Below are positions 1 to 12,665 of a stretch of 64,000 nt of DNA, piece after piece (position 1 is the first letter of the stretch; each line of letters opens with the position of its first letter). The notes below the pieces were generated by a model, which was not told the origin of the DNA, made no database searches, and saw only the letters and a list, made by a program, of their open reading frames with translations. Position numbers and translations under genes: made by a program. Source of the DNA: Ignelater luminosus (taxonomy: Eukaryota; Arthropoda; Insecta; Coleoptera; Elateridae); assembly GCA_011009095.1 (NCBI GenBank), contig VTPC01004451.1:148879-212878 (forward strand), written 5' to 3'.

Positions 1-2750
1 TCAAAACTTATCGGAAGCTAAACTGAAAAGTGGAGTTGGTTGCTTTGCACCCTCCAGGAGGTTTGTTTTGAACGTCCAGAGAAGTAAAGTAGGACAGAGC
101 CTGACCATGACCTACCGCTATTTTCAAGAATCTGACAATTCTGATCAGCGATAAAAATTATTTAAAGCTTCAGAACTCTTCTTAACATTTTTGTTTTAGA
201 ATTTTTCTGAAATTCCCAACGATAATATTTAAGCATAGAAAACACTTGCCCCGAGTTTAATCCTTGAGGCGCACCCTATTGTATTGCTGCAAACTGTGTA
301 TTCGAAAATGTTCGTTTCGTTTTGTTTGAAAAATGCAATATAAATATCTAAAATGATATTTTCCTTGAAGTCGTTTAAAATTCCATAATTTAAATTAATT
401 AATGCGCTTAGAAAGTGCAATTAGTAATAATACTGGAAGCAATTAAACTTGTAATAATTAATTATAAAATTGACAGAAATTACTAAAAAAAAGATTACGG
501 TTTGTTAGGTGTCGATAAAAAGCAGTTATGGCAGAATTAAACGATTTTTATTTACAACCCATAATATAATTTACTGGTTTATCTATCTAATTAATTAATT
601 AATTAATTATCAGTTTAATAAACAACAACAATAATAGTAGTGATAAATAGATTGATGTTTTTCTATATATTATGCAAGTTGTATTCGTATGAATTATTGA
701 AGTTACGAGGGCAAAAATTAAATTGAGTTAAAATTGACGAAATTATCTAAATTAATTGAGTGTTTTTAGAAAACGCGCTTTAATGGAATGGCAAGGGAAT
801 TAATAAATTAAAAATGATAGAGATATATAAATGAGTGCGTAGGCGGCTTAAAGAATTTCACTCCCAATATTGATTTCGAGGTTATTCCAATTAATATTTA
901 ATTAATTAGAACATTGAATTAAAATTTGTTGTTTTTTTGTTTGTAAAGTAACAAATTATTCAAATTTATACAGGGTGTCTTAAGACGTAAAGCGATATTT
1001 TCAAATTATTATACGTCACCACAGCGCTAACAAGCACTGAAAATAATAGGAATCAACAAACAGCACAGCACACAAAATGGTTAATATGTTGTAAAATTTA
1101 TGCTAGTCATGCGATAATAAAGATCACCCACACGGCGCCTACCGACGTTTTTCCATCTATCTATCCATCCATCCGGACGAGACCTCACCCGCCGCGGTCC
1201 GATTGATGAAACATTAATAAATAAATCGGTATCCGAATCCGTATCAACAGATAGGTTTATATTACCAGAAAGCTGTTAAATTAAGGGTACGGATGAACGA
1301 TTATTGTGACTATAAAAGCCGGCCGCTAAAAGAAAACACGACCTTAAATTAATAATAATAATAAAAAAAAATTTAACCAGAAGAAATCTTTTGCAAACGC
1401 AGAACAAAGCCAACAAACAAAAAAAAATGGGGAGCGAATAAGTTATAAGTACACTGTGAGAAATCACGCGAGGCTTTTCACAAGGAGGCCCATTCAATTT
1501 TAGAATTTAACACGCCATTTAATTTAGACAATAATTATTTAAAACGTGCACAAATAATATAATAATAATGATGATAAAAAAAGAGGCAATTATTAAGCTT
1601 TTTTTGTTTTTCTGTCTTTTTTCAATATTATTAACGAAATTTATTATTTAATACAACTAATTGTTGAACCGTGTGCAACGCACGTAACTGTAATTTTCAT
1701 TTTCATAATTAAATTCTTTTTTTATTTATAACATTAAATAGTGAAAAAGCTTCAATACCTATTTAAAATATCAACCTGTGGGCTAAGATAATCTTATCTT
1801 AGCAAAATATTTGAAATCACAACATTGCTCTCTCACACACACACACATGAATGAAAGAATTCAGGCGCCGACATTTTTTACATTTCGTGACAATTGCATT
1901 TAAAAAAGAAAATTAGTTAAAAGAGTCGAGACGAATATCTTGAGCAATATTCAAAACGCGATGTTGTCATTTGGTGCATGAAAATTAGAGCAGAGATTTT
2001 GTACTACCAGTATTAGTACTAATTATATAATTTGAAATGAAATCAAACTTAATTAATTAGTTATTTTGTAAATTGCGTAATTACATTTATGATGCAAATA
2101 CGTATATAATTATTTAATCTGTTTTGTGGTTGTCACGATAATTAGATTAATATTTTAAGAATTTGCGAATTAGCTAATTAATTAGTTTCAAAATCTCGAC
2201 GTAGAAATCAAGCATGCAACAACGTCTAGTCGTTTTATACAAGTCGAAGTTTACTATAATAGATTGTCCTTGGATTTTTCGATAAATTCCGATAGTCTAA
2301 CATTTTAATTAATTAAATATTAATTTAACCTCGAAATCAATAATCAAACAACCCGCCGAACAAATTGCCAGTGAAATTCTTTTACAAGAAGCCTCCTACA
2401 CGCTCGTTTTTAATTCTTAATCTTTCGATACATTCCTTTTAAAACGAGTTTTCTGAAAACGGGCAAGTAATTTATAAATTTTTCACTTCGGTCAGACAAT
2501 TAATAAAAATTGCAAAATCTCTTTCAAACACTGCAATCTCCCAATTTCCTCCTAAACAACAACCCCAAAGTTCACTAAATTCCCAAAACCAGAGCTCTAC
2601 TAGACATCCGCAACGATTATCGGCTCCGGCGCCTCCAAGCTGATTAAGTTATATAAACTAGAATGTATTTAAGATTAAAAAAAGTTTATGTCGAGGCTTT
2701 ATCATTCTGCATTAGCCTATTTCTAAAAAAAAACAGCAATTTATGAGGAA
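1..2750. other. AT-rich non-coding stretch, no gene seen
   Basis: No supported gene. The stretch is AT-rich with a short (TTAA)n run near 587-610, a (CA)n run near 1834-1846 and many ATTAATTA motifs. Open frames here are short, lack splice context and look like chance. A CAGGGTG repeat-end motif lies at 971-977. Confidence 0.7.
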
Positions 2751-2774
2751 AATGTGTTTATGGCCTTCATAAAA

Positions 2775-2830
2775 TTTTTTCGGATCGATTTAAATCGACG
2801 AAACCTTGTTGACGTAGGCTTTTTGCCACA
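2775..2830. repeat. Dispersed repeat fragment with TCGATTTAAATCGA palindrome
   Basis: A short stretch with the perfect palindrome TCGATTTAAATCGA runs on into a sequence found again at about 58966-59003 (AAATCGACGAAACCTTG, then GACGT and GCTTTTT). It is the right arm of the hairpin seen intact at 58929-58992. It is best read as a fragment of a dispersed repeat family. Confidence 0.6.
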
Positions 2831-3224
2831 AGGTATAGGTACTGTCGTACGATTTCTTTTGTTTTTCATTCACTTGCATTTGTTGACAATTATTTTTCAA
2901 GATCATTTTCCCCCAATAAAAGTCGGAACAAAAAGTATCTAAAGGTGGTATCAGTTGAATCGGTAAGAAAATTCTTTGATGCTATTTTAAAAAATGAGGT
3001 TATAACCCTTTCAAAGTATAGCTTTTCGTCACGTACTTATAAAACAAATTTAATTTGAATTTTCAATTTTCCCACAGTTACTCGATTAATTCTAAATAGT
3101 CTGGGCAATATCCCAGCTGTCTAGATTAAGACAAAAAACTGGATTTTTAGTAACTCTGGAAATAAAAATAAATAACGAAAATTAGCGTATTCGATTCAGA
3201 ATTCTCCGTACAATCCAAATATGT

Positions 3225-3255
3225 AAAGATATACAGGGTGTCCCATTTAAAATAA
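3225..3255. repeat. CAGGGTG-type repeat end
   Basis: The motif ACAGGGTGTCCC occurs here and related CAGGGTG or CACCCTG motifs recur at many places in the window. Motifs of this kind often form the terminus of dispersed elements in insect genomes. The rest of the element could not be delimited. Confidence 0.45.
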
Positions 3256-3399
3256 AAAAAATTGCATTCACTAACTATAATGTATGTTTATTCCAAGTTA
3301 CATTAAAATTCGTTCATAAATAGAAAACTCCGTACCCTATAGCGTAGATCACCCGGTATAGAGAGATTTTGTTTAGTAAGACACGCACTCAACATTGTC

Positions 3400-5400
3400 G
3401 ATACTACAACCTACACTATTCATAGTATAAAGTTCCACCTCTCCACGACCAACCGTTTTCGAGATTTAACACCATTTAGTGAAAAAACAAAACAGGATCT
3501 GTCTGCCTTGCTTGTTTTTGTTTTATGCAGCTCAGCAAACTGTTTATAATCACCAAACTTCTACTCTCGATGTGATCTTCCTATTCCGAGATGCAAAGGA
3601 AAGTCGGAAGAACCCAAAACGGCTATTACCGATGCCTGTTGACTACTAAAGTCGCATTGCGATACCATGACCCATTCCTGAAAACCAGAATTAAGTTAGA
3701 TTAGTGTTTATAAGCTTGTTGAATACCATTAAAAGAAATATTTTTGGCAACACTTATTATTGGAAGTGACAGGCTCGGTCTCCGAACTTAAGTGTGCCCT
3801 ACGGCAAAATTAAATTTTTTACCTCATTATCTGCGATCTCGTATGATAACTTCCAATACAGAAATCCAAAATTGATGCGATTGATTCTTGCGCTCTTATC
3901 AACTCAATATCCGAAGCCGATCTTGGGAAGCGGATGAAATTTCGGCAGATAACGAAGCGATTAACGACTTCATGATGGCAAAGAGAGGTGGCAGTCCTTT
4001 GGAATTCGCCTTCCACTTGTAACCCAATATCTAATAAGTAACTGAAGTCGCATTTCGATACCATGACCCGTTCCTGAAATCCAGAAGATGCTAGACATAA
4101 AGAAAAGGAGATCGTCGTTGAAAAGCCTCTATTCAATTGCCTGTTACCAAGAACCAAAGTTCCATGCCTGAACGATATTTTTTAAGATTCATGATCTAGT
4201 AAGTGTTACAAAAACAAAAGAGAATCGCTGGCAATCAACCTCGTCGATATTATCTGTACACTACACCATTTATAGTATAGATAGCTTTGGAGATTTTCAC
4301 ACTTATCAAAGAAGACGGAAAGAAGGATCTGTTCGGTTCATGTTCCGAGCTAAACTGTTTACAGTCGTCAAAGTCTCGGAGAAACAAAAGAAACTCAGAA
4401 GAAAGAAAAACGATAATCGTCTATAAGTGGATTGTTGAGAACCTTCGATATACTACTGTAGCAGCTATCAAAGTTCAATTTTGATACCGTGACCTGTTCC
4501 TGAGATTCAGCAGGTAAAGGCCTGGACGAACTGGGGTTTTTGTCGGGTCCCAGTTTAAAAATCTACCGCGGTTTTCGAGCCTATTATATCCGGTCAATCG
4601 AGCCAGTCGGGCCGCTCATCTCTTTCGGGCCCTCTCGGGCTTGCCGGACTTCTCTTAGCGCCAGTCGGGCTTTTCGGGATGTTATTTTTGTCTTGATTCA
4701 AAGTGACTGAGATTTTTTTTTGTATTGACTCGGACGGGCTATTTTCGTACTGAACTGCATTGGAAGAGTGTCGCACTGACTCGAACAAGCGTCATTTTCG
4801 TACTAAGCCGGACAAGCATTATTTTCATATTAAACCGAAGGAGAGAATTTTCATACCGCACCCTAAACGGGACGAGTTTCTTGGTCGGGTCGATCAAGAA
4901 GTTACCAGGATTTTTTCAGATCGGGCCTGGAGATTTCGGCCCGTACAGGGCTCTACCAGAAGGTGTTAGTAGTAAACAGAAGATGATCGTTCAAAAGCCT
5001 TTATTCAACTGTTTGTTACCAAGAATCAAAGTTCCATGCCTGAACAACAATTCTTTATTGAGGTTGCGATCCAGTAAGTGTTACAAAAAAAGAAAAGAAT
5101 CAGTGGCAATCAACATTTATGTTGCTTTCATGCTTCATCTCGATGTAATTTTCCGTTCTCGGGGTAAAAATGAAACTTCTTAGAACGAAAACAAACGAAG
5201 ATCATCGATATCTAGATCATAGGAGGGATCTACTACTGTTAGCTACAATGGTATTGTTTTGATACCATGACGCGTTCCTGAGATGCAGAAGTGTTGGAAA
5301 CGACAAAAGCTTTCATTCGATGTCCCATGTCTGAACGACAACTCCTTATTGAGATTTAGAAGGCGTTAGAAAAACAAAAACAAAAAACAATCGCCGGAGA
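3400..5400. repeat. Complex degenerate repeat, several homologous blocks
   Basis: Homologous blocks recur with spacings of a few hundred bases. A block with GATACCATGACCC and TTCCTGA then a CAGAAG motif starts near 3660, 4057, 4480 and 5260. A second block (TTCCATGCCTGAACGA, then GTAAGTGTTACAAAAA) recurs near 4160 and 5032. A third (CACTA, TTTATAGTATA, then AGGATCTGT and CTGTTTA) recurs near 3412 and 4260. Copies are clearly related but diverged, with indels. A miniature element at 4515-4955 interrupts one copy. Open frames on both strands here, including a 112-codon minus frame at 3819-4157, follow the repeat and are not believed to be genes. Confidence 0.7.
4515..4955. mobile_element. hAT-like MITE, GTCGGGC family, copy 1
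   Basis: The ends are inverted: TAAAGGCCTGGACGAAC on the left, and TAGAGCCCTGTACGGGCC as the reverse complement of the right end. The 8 bp on each side, TCAGCAGG and CCAGAAGG, match at 6 of 8 positions, as expected for an old hAT-type target duplication. Other copies of the surrounding repeat (near 4075 and 5278) read straight through this point (CTGAGAT-CAGAAG-TGTTGG) and act as empty sites. The inside has diverged GTCGGGCC minisatellite and a subterminal block (ATCAAGAAGTTACC) shared with copies at 19.3-20.8 and 45.05-45.64 kb. No transposase is encoded. Confidence 0.75.
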
Positions 5401-6631
5401 TCTTCTGATTTTTTTCACATAAGATGAGTTTTCTGTGTTCAAAAAATCAGAAATGTCAGAATCCTTTACTGTGCATCTTCTAGTATTTTTAGATTCTTTG
5501 GGTCAGGGGGAATCCCCGGACATGTGACTCCTCATTAATCTCCAATCGCGCAGCAGATCACTTCAGATCTGACAGTAGTAAGCAATGGATGCGAAACACG
5601 GACGAGAATTCTTGATTTTTATCAAGTTGGCCGTTTTGTATCTAATACTTCAAAGTATCTGAGTTGAAGAGAAGATTTTTCCGTCTAGCGAGTAGGCTTT
5701 TAGAAATCACCTAGCATGCACTTGGTGGCAGTTTGACAGGCTTTGGCTTGATGTTTGAAGGATTAAAAATCAAACTGGGAAGTACAATCGGAGTTTACTT
5801 GAAGAAACTGCACGGGTTTGGGTCACCAACTGGCATTTGTTCTATAAAACTTGGGCCCTCTTCCATTAGCTTTTTTTGTAATCATTTTTTTAGGTATTTA
5901 TCTGGACTTTGTTTGGGCTAAATCACGTTATTCATGTGTTTGTAGTCTTCTTTGATCAAAAACAATTTCGTTAATGCAAAACATCCCCTGACAATAACAT
6001 TCTTGACCGTTGCGTTGTCATGAACTTATTGAGGTTATGTTTTTGCTACGGAACAAAATTTAAATAAAGGCAGTTTTTAAGCATGATGAGAAAGGGAAAA
6101 TTTTATTTTTCATCTTGGAGCTTTTGTTAAATTTAAAATATGACATGATGGAGTAAGTAAAATAAATTCTTGTAGGTGGATATTTATGTTTAAAGCCACC
6201 TTCAGGTGTATACAAACCGTTTCATATAATATAAACTTTTTAAAGAAATCGTAACCAACACCATGAATAATACACACAAGACACACTCATGTGTGTAATT
6301 AATTAAAAATAACACGGAAGTTGAACCTTTTGCTCTGACGTTTTGCAAGAGAAGTTCTTATACACATACATAGGTTAGTTAGCATCGGCAAGAGGAAAAA
6401 TTTACATGAACATCAAATGAAAGTTAATCCGGAACAGAAAACGTTCTCCGTGTGTGTGTTGTTGCATCCATCCTATTGTTTTCCTCTTACACTTATTATT
6501 AACACTTTTACATGTACTTTTAATATTTTATGTGTGTGTGGGTACTTTCTAAATAGTTTTTTATTCCTAGATGTGTATCGCATGTAACACTCTAATAATA
6601 AAGCTTCATCTCTCTCTTTTTTTTGTTACAG
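5400..6631. other. Non-coding, nothing recognised
   Basis: AT-rich, with short CA/TG-rich patches near 6270-6300 and 6520-6540. It ends in a pyrimidine tract (about 6609-6625) and TTACAG, which form the splice acceptor of the exon at 6632. No gene seen. Confidence 0.6.
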
Positions 6632-6766
6632 TGGCGCACGTGATGTGGGCAGCATGGGGCTGGGGGCGGCGTCCTCCCGGCAGCTCAACTCCTCTGCTCC
6701 TCGTTCTCCGGTGCCTGGCGCAAGCCCTTGCCACCGGCTTCCACCGTTTCCTCGCCAGGTTCTCAG
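6632..6766 (+). CDS. Putative internal or first coding exon of an unidentified gene
   Basis: This 135-bp segment is much GC-richer than its surroundings. It follows a long pyrimidine tract and TTACAG (acceptor) and ends CTCAG before GTCAGT (donor), so the splice edges are good. Two frames are open. The favoured one starts a codon at 6634, has a Met at 6643 (MWAAWGWG), then a Leu-rich stretch (STPLLLVLRCLAQALA), and ends in phase 1. Joined to the exon at 41405-41497 it stays open and leads into a signal-peptide-like sequence. The other frame (codons from 6633, VGSMGLGAASSRQLNS) is also open in both exons, so the frame is not proven. The length is a multiple of three. The family was not recognised. 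It could also be a translated leader or a non-coding exon. Confidence 0.5.
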
Positions 6767-7489
6767 GTCAGTCAACTTTCACCTATATATTTACGAAATT
6801 TTTTTTTAAATATCACAATATTTAATAGTAATAATAATAAGTTAATGTTTTTAAATTCTTTTTTTCTCCATTATTAGCATTACAAATTTTATTATGTCGC
6901 GGAATTCCTCCGAGATACCTTCTTTTCTTCTCGTGTAAATTTATAGACTAACGCGCTTATAATTTACAAGTTACCATCGGGCTGTGATTCATAAGTTTAC
7001 ACACCCAGTTATAAAAGAGAAATATGGAAAAAAATACTGTAGATATTTTTAACGGGTCGGGGCACACCTTTAAAAGGCTCCGATCGTATTGAAACCACCC
7101 TATAAATTAAGGGAAAAAATTAATTGGCTTCGATATTTTCTTTAAACGAAAGAAATTTCTTTACTACGTATATCGACGTAATTAATTTTGCAAATTATAA
7201 CTGTGACTAGACTTGCAATGCCAATGAGAAACAATCTTGATACTCAGGAAACGTGGCAAGCCTTTCCATATAGATTCCCACATTGTTTATTAATAGAACA
7301 TATTATTACTTAATTCAACTTGAAGGAACTAAAGGTAGTTAAATAAAATGTTAACATTGACCTAGTCCGAATTTGCTTCCAAGTTATGAAGTTTTGGACG
7401 GCCTTGGTTGGGATTGTAAAATCAGGTATCCATAAAACCGTTCTTATGATAATGTTTTTTTTTCATTGAAATTTCCTCCTAATAATAAG

Positions 7490-8480
7490 AGGTACGGTTC
7501 TGTTCTCTTCAATAGAAGCACAACCTGAGCCACCGTAGGTGGCCCGTTGAAGAAGACAGTTCAACCCGTATCTATGAAATGGTTAATGAAGGGCGCAGCC
7601 CGATCTGTATTCGTATCTAAGTTTTCTAAGAAGGTTCCGTGTTCGTAATCAGAGTTCCTAAGATGGTTAATAAAGGGCGAAGCGTGACTCCGAACCACCG
7701 GAGGTGGCCCGTTGAAGAAGACAGTTCAACTCATGTTATTTAGCTATGATATGGTTAAAAAAGGACGCAACTCGACCTTTGTTTGTAATCAGCGTTCCTA
7801 AGAAGGTTAATAGAGGACGAAGCTCTGTCCTAAGCCACCATAGGTGGCCTGTTGGAGAAGACAGTTTGACCCGTAGCTATGAAATGGTTAATGAAGGACG
7901 CAGCCCGATCTGTGTTAATAGTCAGGTTTTCTAAGTTTTCGTGTTTGTAACTGGATTCCTAAGAAAGTTAGTAAAAGGCGAAGCTCGACTCAGAGCCACT
8001 GTATGAAGAACGCAGCCCGACCTGCGTTGTTATTTAGGCATGAGATGGTTGATGAAGGACGCAGCCCGATGTTTGTTCGTATTATGCTTCTTGAAAAGGC
8101 TACTGTGAAGGGCGAAACCCCACCTTGAACCACCGCATGTGGCCCGTTGAAGAGCACGAAGCGACCCGTGTTGCTTTTAACTGTAAGCTGGTTAATGGAG
8201 AGCACAGCCGGGTGTTCGTATTTAGATCTGCTATAGAGGTTAATGAAGGGCGAATTAGGTAGCCCGTTGAAGAGACCAACACGACTCTTGTTGATATTTT
8301 TCTATCTTAAGAAGATTAATTGGGAGGAAGCCTAACCCGTTTTCGTATTCAGATCTGGTAAAAAGGTGGTGACAGGTGAAACCCAATCTAAAGGCACTGC
8401 AGGTGGACTTTTCAAGAGAGCAGCAGGACTGTTTATATTTTAGCTATCTTACGATGGTTAATGAAGGGCACAACCCTACT
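7490..8480. repeat. Degenerate tandem array A (GAAGGRCGCAGCCCGA / GGTGGCCCGTTGAAG)
   Basis: Blocks such as GAAGGGCGCAGCCCGATC (7589, 7893, 8057) and GGTGGCCCGTTGAAGAAG (near 7540, 7705, 7845, 8141, 8260) alternate at roughly 115-300 bp spacing. Divergence is high. Short hairpins such as CCACCGGAGGTGGCC sit in the units. Open frames on both strands follow the repeat. It shares the GGTGGCC core with the arrays at 25.9, 32, 55.5 and 60 kb. Confidence 0.75.
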
Positions 8481-8619
8481 CGTTTTCAGACAAATTTGTG
8501 ATTGTAAACACCTGTTTTGTGTGTAATGTGATTAAACCGAATGGGGGTCTGTTGAAATAGCAAAACTTTTATTCATTTCACAAACTCTCTTTTAGTTTCG
8601 ACTTTGCTGTTGTTTGTTT

Positions 8620-8710
8620 TTTAACCTTAATCAGGGTTTGATCTCGCCTGGAAAACAAGACAAATCTGGAAAAGTTAGAGAAAAACAACTTTTAATAAGA
8701 ACAAATATAC
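8620..8710. repeat. CTGGAAAA dispersed repeat, copy 1
   Basis: The sequence around 8638-8692 (TCTCGCCTGGAAAACA, then TGGAAAAGTTAGAGAAAA) matches 14904-14951 closely. It is a dispersed repeat of unknown class, about 60-90 bp recognisable in each copy. Confidence 0.55.
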
Positions 8711-8739
8711 TGACGTTGTCAACAGAGCCAACTCAAGAT

Positions 8740-8940
8740 GTGAGGCATCTTAGGATCCTCCACCATGTCATTTTTGGAGTCCTAAGTGGGGGGTTCACAT
8801 GTTTGGTTTGGAGCCCGAGCTCGGGGGTTCCCCCATAGGCGCTCACGACAGAGGCGTTTAAGGGTGCTGGCTGACATGCTTTGAACCAGCTCTGATCGCT
8901 AATAAAAACGGGAGCTACAGGAAGGACAAAACGCAACTAC
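8740..8940. other. GC-richer patch with overlapping perfect palindromes
   Basis: CCCGAGCTCGGG (8814-8825) overlaps GGGGGTTCCCCC (8823-8834), giving two mutually exclusive stem structures. The patch is richer in GC than its flanks and is open on both strands, with no recognisable product. It may be the end of a repeat. Confidence 0.4.
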
Positions 8941-8959
8941 GTATGAGATAAATGCAACA

Positions 8960-10490
8960 CGAATTTGGGCTGCATACCTGCAACCATAACAGTGTTCAGT
9001 TGTCTGCTAGAATAAAAAAGAAAAAGTGACGCGATGATAATCCGCCTATCATTTAAGTAAAATAACTGTACATTTCAGCTTCTGCAATATTAATCATAAC
9101 GGCAAATACGATTCTCTTTGATAAACGATATGTTAGGGAAGATAACGCCGAAAGGAATAGCAATCTCGATCAAAAATTAATGCTATATTGATTGGCTGTC
9201 TCGTATAGGCATTTTCTTGATTTCCCAAGGGTCACTTTTACTACATCCGCTCCATCAAGAAAACAACAAAAAAAACCCTAACCTAAATCTTAATTCCAGA
9301 CTGTCTATTGTCTTTGCTACACAAAAAAATCAAATTCTACTTAATTCAATTTTGCCAGCATTCATTATTTTCTCATTATAAAGGAAACACAAACACCTTT
9401 AGAGACACAACCATGATATTAACATTATCATATCCCCTAAACTAGGTCAAATTGTGTCAACTTATTCGCAAATTACCAGTTTCCAGAGCGCGGCGTTTAA
9501 AGTATTAACGCGCAAGTGGTGGATTAATAAGAAGTCCCACGGGTGGATATTTTATGCTTGTATGTGCACATGTATGTTATATTATGTATTTGTACGTGGG
9601 TAATACGGAAAGGAAGTGTCCAATTGTGGCCGTGAGTAGGTGGAACCGCTCACGCGTGCCGTATACTTTTAATTTTCTTTTTTGAATCTATATACACATT
9701 TTTTTATTATTATTACTACATAGTATTACTGTTATTACACATTCTTAAAATATAACCAGATACTCACTCACATTAGGTTAACTAAACCAGTGGTCAGCTG
9801 AAAATGCGCACGATAGGTGGAGTTGACGAAATAAAATTGATGGTTCTCCTTGCAATTATTTTAACTTTTTTTCGTCGGAGGTTTTTTTAGTTGGGATCTA
9901 ATTTGGGTACAGGTGGAAATATTGTTAACAACTTTTATTAATAGTTCAACATAAATCTTGGTTGGTTTAACCTTGTTCAAATCGAGTTACCTAGGCTTCA
10001 ATTTTAAAACCGATGTGTAACTGTAATTGAGCGAACCGCATGATTTATATTTCAGTAATGGGATGTGTCGCTGTTTAGATTATTTCAAAAAGATTTTTCT
10101 TGTTTGAAGTGTTGAAGTAGCCGCTGTTGAAAAATTTGGCAAGGATGAATTGGATGGTGTGTGCTACGAAGTAAAACTAATGTTGAAATTTAAAAACTGA
10201 CTAAAAGAATTTGGTGTGCGAGCACTTGAAAGTTGAAACTACACGAGAAAAATATTTTTATCAAGCGCGAAATTATGATCTTCAGACCGTGCGTAAATCG
10301 TAAATGTATATGTATACAGATTACAAATCGTTTTTAATATTTATGCTATATCGTCATTCTTTTGAGATATATTTAGAAAAAAAAAATTTTTCTGAAAAGC
10401 CACAGAATATCAAGTGTACAATTATTTAACGGATTGTCGGAAAGTTAGAGTATTCTAATACATAATTAAGTTGTCTGTATATTACTTTGT
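8960..10490. other. Non-coding, nothing recognised
   Basis: AT-rich with short TG/AT-rich runs. A slightly more complex patch near 9480-9660 has no splice-bounded open frame. No gene or repeat family was identified. Confidence 0.6.
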
Positions 10491-12665
10491 CAAATTTAGA
10501 ATCAATACTGGAACCTTCTTTGGTCAGATACCTAGCTAAAAAGATACAGTGCTAAATGCTGAAATGCTAATTTACTCATGGCAGAGACTTTTTGAGATCT
10601 CACCAAGAGATATATTCAGAAAACTAAGCTTGTTAAAGGATGCAGTGCTAGATGCTGAAATTCTAACTTGCTCACGGCAGAAACTTGATATGATCTCAGG
10701 AAGAGAGGGAATTCGTTAAAAAATAGAGCCTCTAATGAACTCTGTTAGGAAACCTGCTTTGGTCAGATACGCAGAAAGCTCAACTTGCTAAAGAATACTC
10801 GACTACATGCCGAAATCCTGATTTGCTCACGTCAGAGACTTGCTGAGATTTTAAGAAGAGAGGGAGTTATATATATATATAGAACCTGTAATGGAATCTA
10901 TGTTAGGAAACCTTCTCTGGTTATATACACAGAAAATTAAACTTGCCAAAACATACGCTATTAGATGCTGAAATATTGACCTGCCCAGCAGTACTGAAAC
11001 ATTTTAAGATCTTACCAAGAGATGTTTGAATATATCCTGTAATTGAATCTACGTTAAGAAGCCTTTTTTGGCCAGATACCGAGAAAGCTGAACTTTATAA
11101 AGACTACAGTAATAGATCCTGAAATCCTAACTTGGCTTACTGCAAAAACTTCTTGAGATCCCGCCATGAGATGAAATTCGTCAAAGGTGTAACTTGCAGT
11201 GAGATCTTTTATAGCGAATCTTCTATGCTCCGATACGCAATAAACAACTTGTTAAAGGAAACAGTCATACATGCTGAAATTCTAATTTGCTCAAAGTTGG
11301 TACTTTGAGAACTCACCACGAGAGGAATTTCGTCGAAAATAGAACGTGCAATAAAATCTATGTTAGGAAGCGTTTTTGGTATGATATGCAATATGATGAA
11401 TTTGCTCAAGGATCTAGCTCCAGATAACGAAATTTTGACTTGCCCAAAGTTGATACTTTAAGAGCTTACCAAGAGGCAAATTTCATGAAAAATCGAATCT
11501 GTAATAGAATCTTATGTTAGGGAAGCTTTTTTGGTGAGATATACTATAAGCTGAATTTGCTCAAGCATATAGCTCTAGATAACGAAATTTTGACTTGCCC
11601 AAAGTTGAGGCTTTGAGAGCTTACCAAGAGGCGAATTTCATGAAAAATCGAATCTGTAATAGAATCTTATGTTAGGGAAGCTTTTTTGGTGAGATATACT
11701 ATAAGCTGAATTTGCTCAAGCATATAGCTCTAGATAACGAAATTTTGACTTGCCCAAAGTTGAGGCTTTGAGAGCTTACCAAGAGNNNNNNNNNNACGAA
11801 TTTCATGCAAAAACGAATCTGTAATAGAATCAATGTTAAGGAAGCCTTTTTGGTGAGATATGCAATATGATGAATTTGTTCAAGTATCTAGCTCCAGATA
11901 ACGAAATTTTGGCTTACCTACCCAAAGTTGAGACTTTGAGAACTTACCAAGAGAGGAAATTCGTCTAAAATAATGAAATGTATGTTAGGGTATAGTTTTC
12001 AAATATGGAACTTTGGTAACATCTTTTGTTCTGAAGCCTTTTTGGGCCAAACACATACTGAAGAGTTTTCTCTGTTTGACGCTGAAACCTTAAACTGCTC
12101 ATAGTCAGAGACTTTCTGAAAACCTGAATGGAATCTTATGTTTGCTGAGCCTTTTTTTGGTCAAAAACGTGTACAAGTTTGCACTTATCATGAATTTATG
12201 CTAATAGCTGAAGATTGAGATTTTTCCCAAATTTCTGCAAATTCGTTGAATATGGAATATTATATTGCAAAGTCTTCTACAAGTTTGCACTTACTCAAGG
12301 ATTTCCAGTGTTTGACTTCGAAACCCCAACCGGTCCATGAATTTTTTGAGAACTAGCCAAGAATAATGATTGGGGTTTCTTTTCTCATTAAAGCAAAAAG
12401 GCGAAAACAGCCTCGAATGTAATTTCTATTATGAAACTTTCTGTGACCAAGTGTGACAGCTTAACTTGCTGAACTATCAATACCTGCGAGTGTCTAATAA
12501 GAAATCTTTGCAACACGCCGTATAATGAAATCTGTGCTGCAGAGCTTTCTTTGATCAGACATCCAAAACGTTTTAGCAAGTGGTTTTGTTGTGTTAGGAG
12601 TGTCTCTGTCGAAAATCTCAAAATTAGGAAAATTTTATGCTTCATGTTGAAATTTTGATTTGACA
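10490..12665. repeat. Degenerate tandem array, about 155 bp per unit
   Basis: Units carry GCTGAAAT-CT-A-TTTGCTCA, then GAGACTTTGAGA, CTTACCAAGAG and TAATAGAATCTATGTTAGGAA. The period is exactly 155 bp where copies are close: GAAATTTTGACTTGCCC begins at 11429, 11584 and 11739. Most units are strongly diverged, but those just before the N gap are almost identical. Minus-strand open frames at 11209-11409 and 12388-12666 run along the repeat and are not considered genes. Confidence 0.8.
11786..11795. other. Assembly gap (10 N)
   Basis: A run of 10 N inside the 155-bp array, directly after two virtually identical units. The true gap size is unknown. Confidence 0.99.

Noticed and set aside
3819-4157. 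112-codon minus-strand frame
   Set aside because: It lies within the complex repeat and is not kept open in related copies as far as can be seen.
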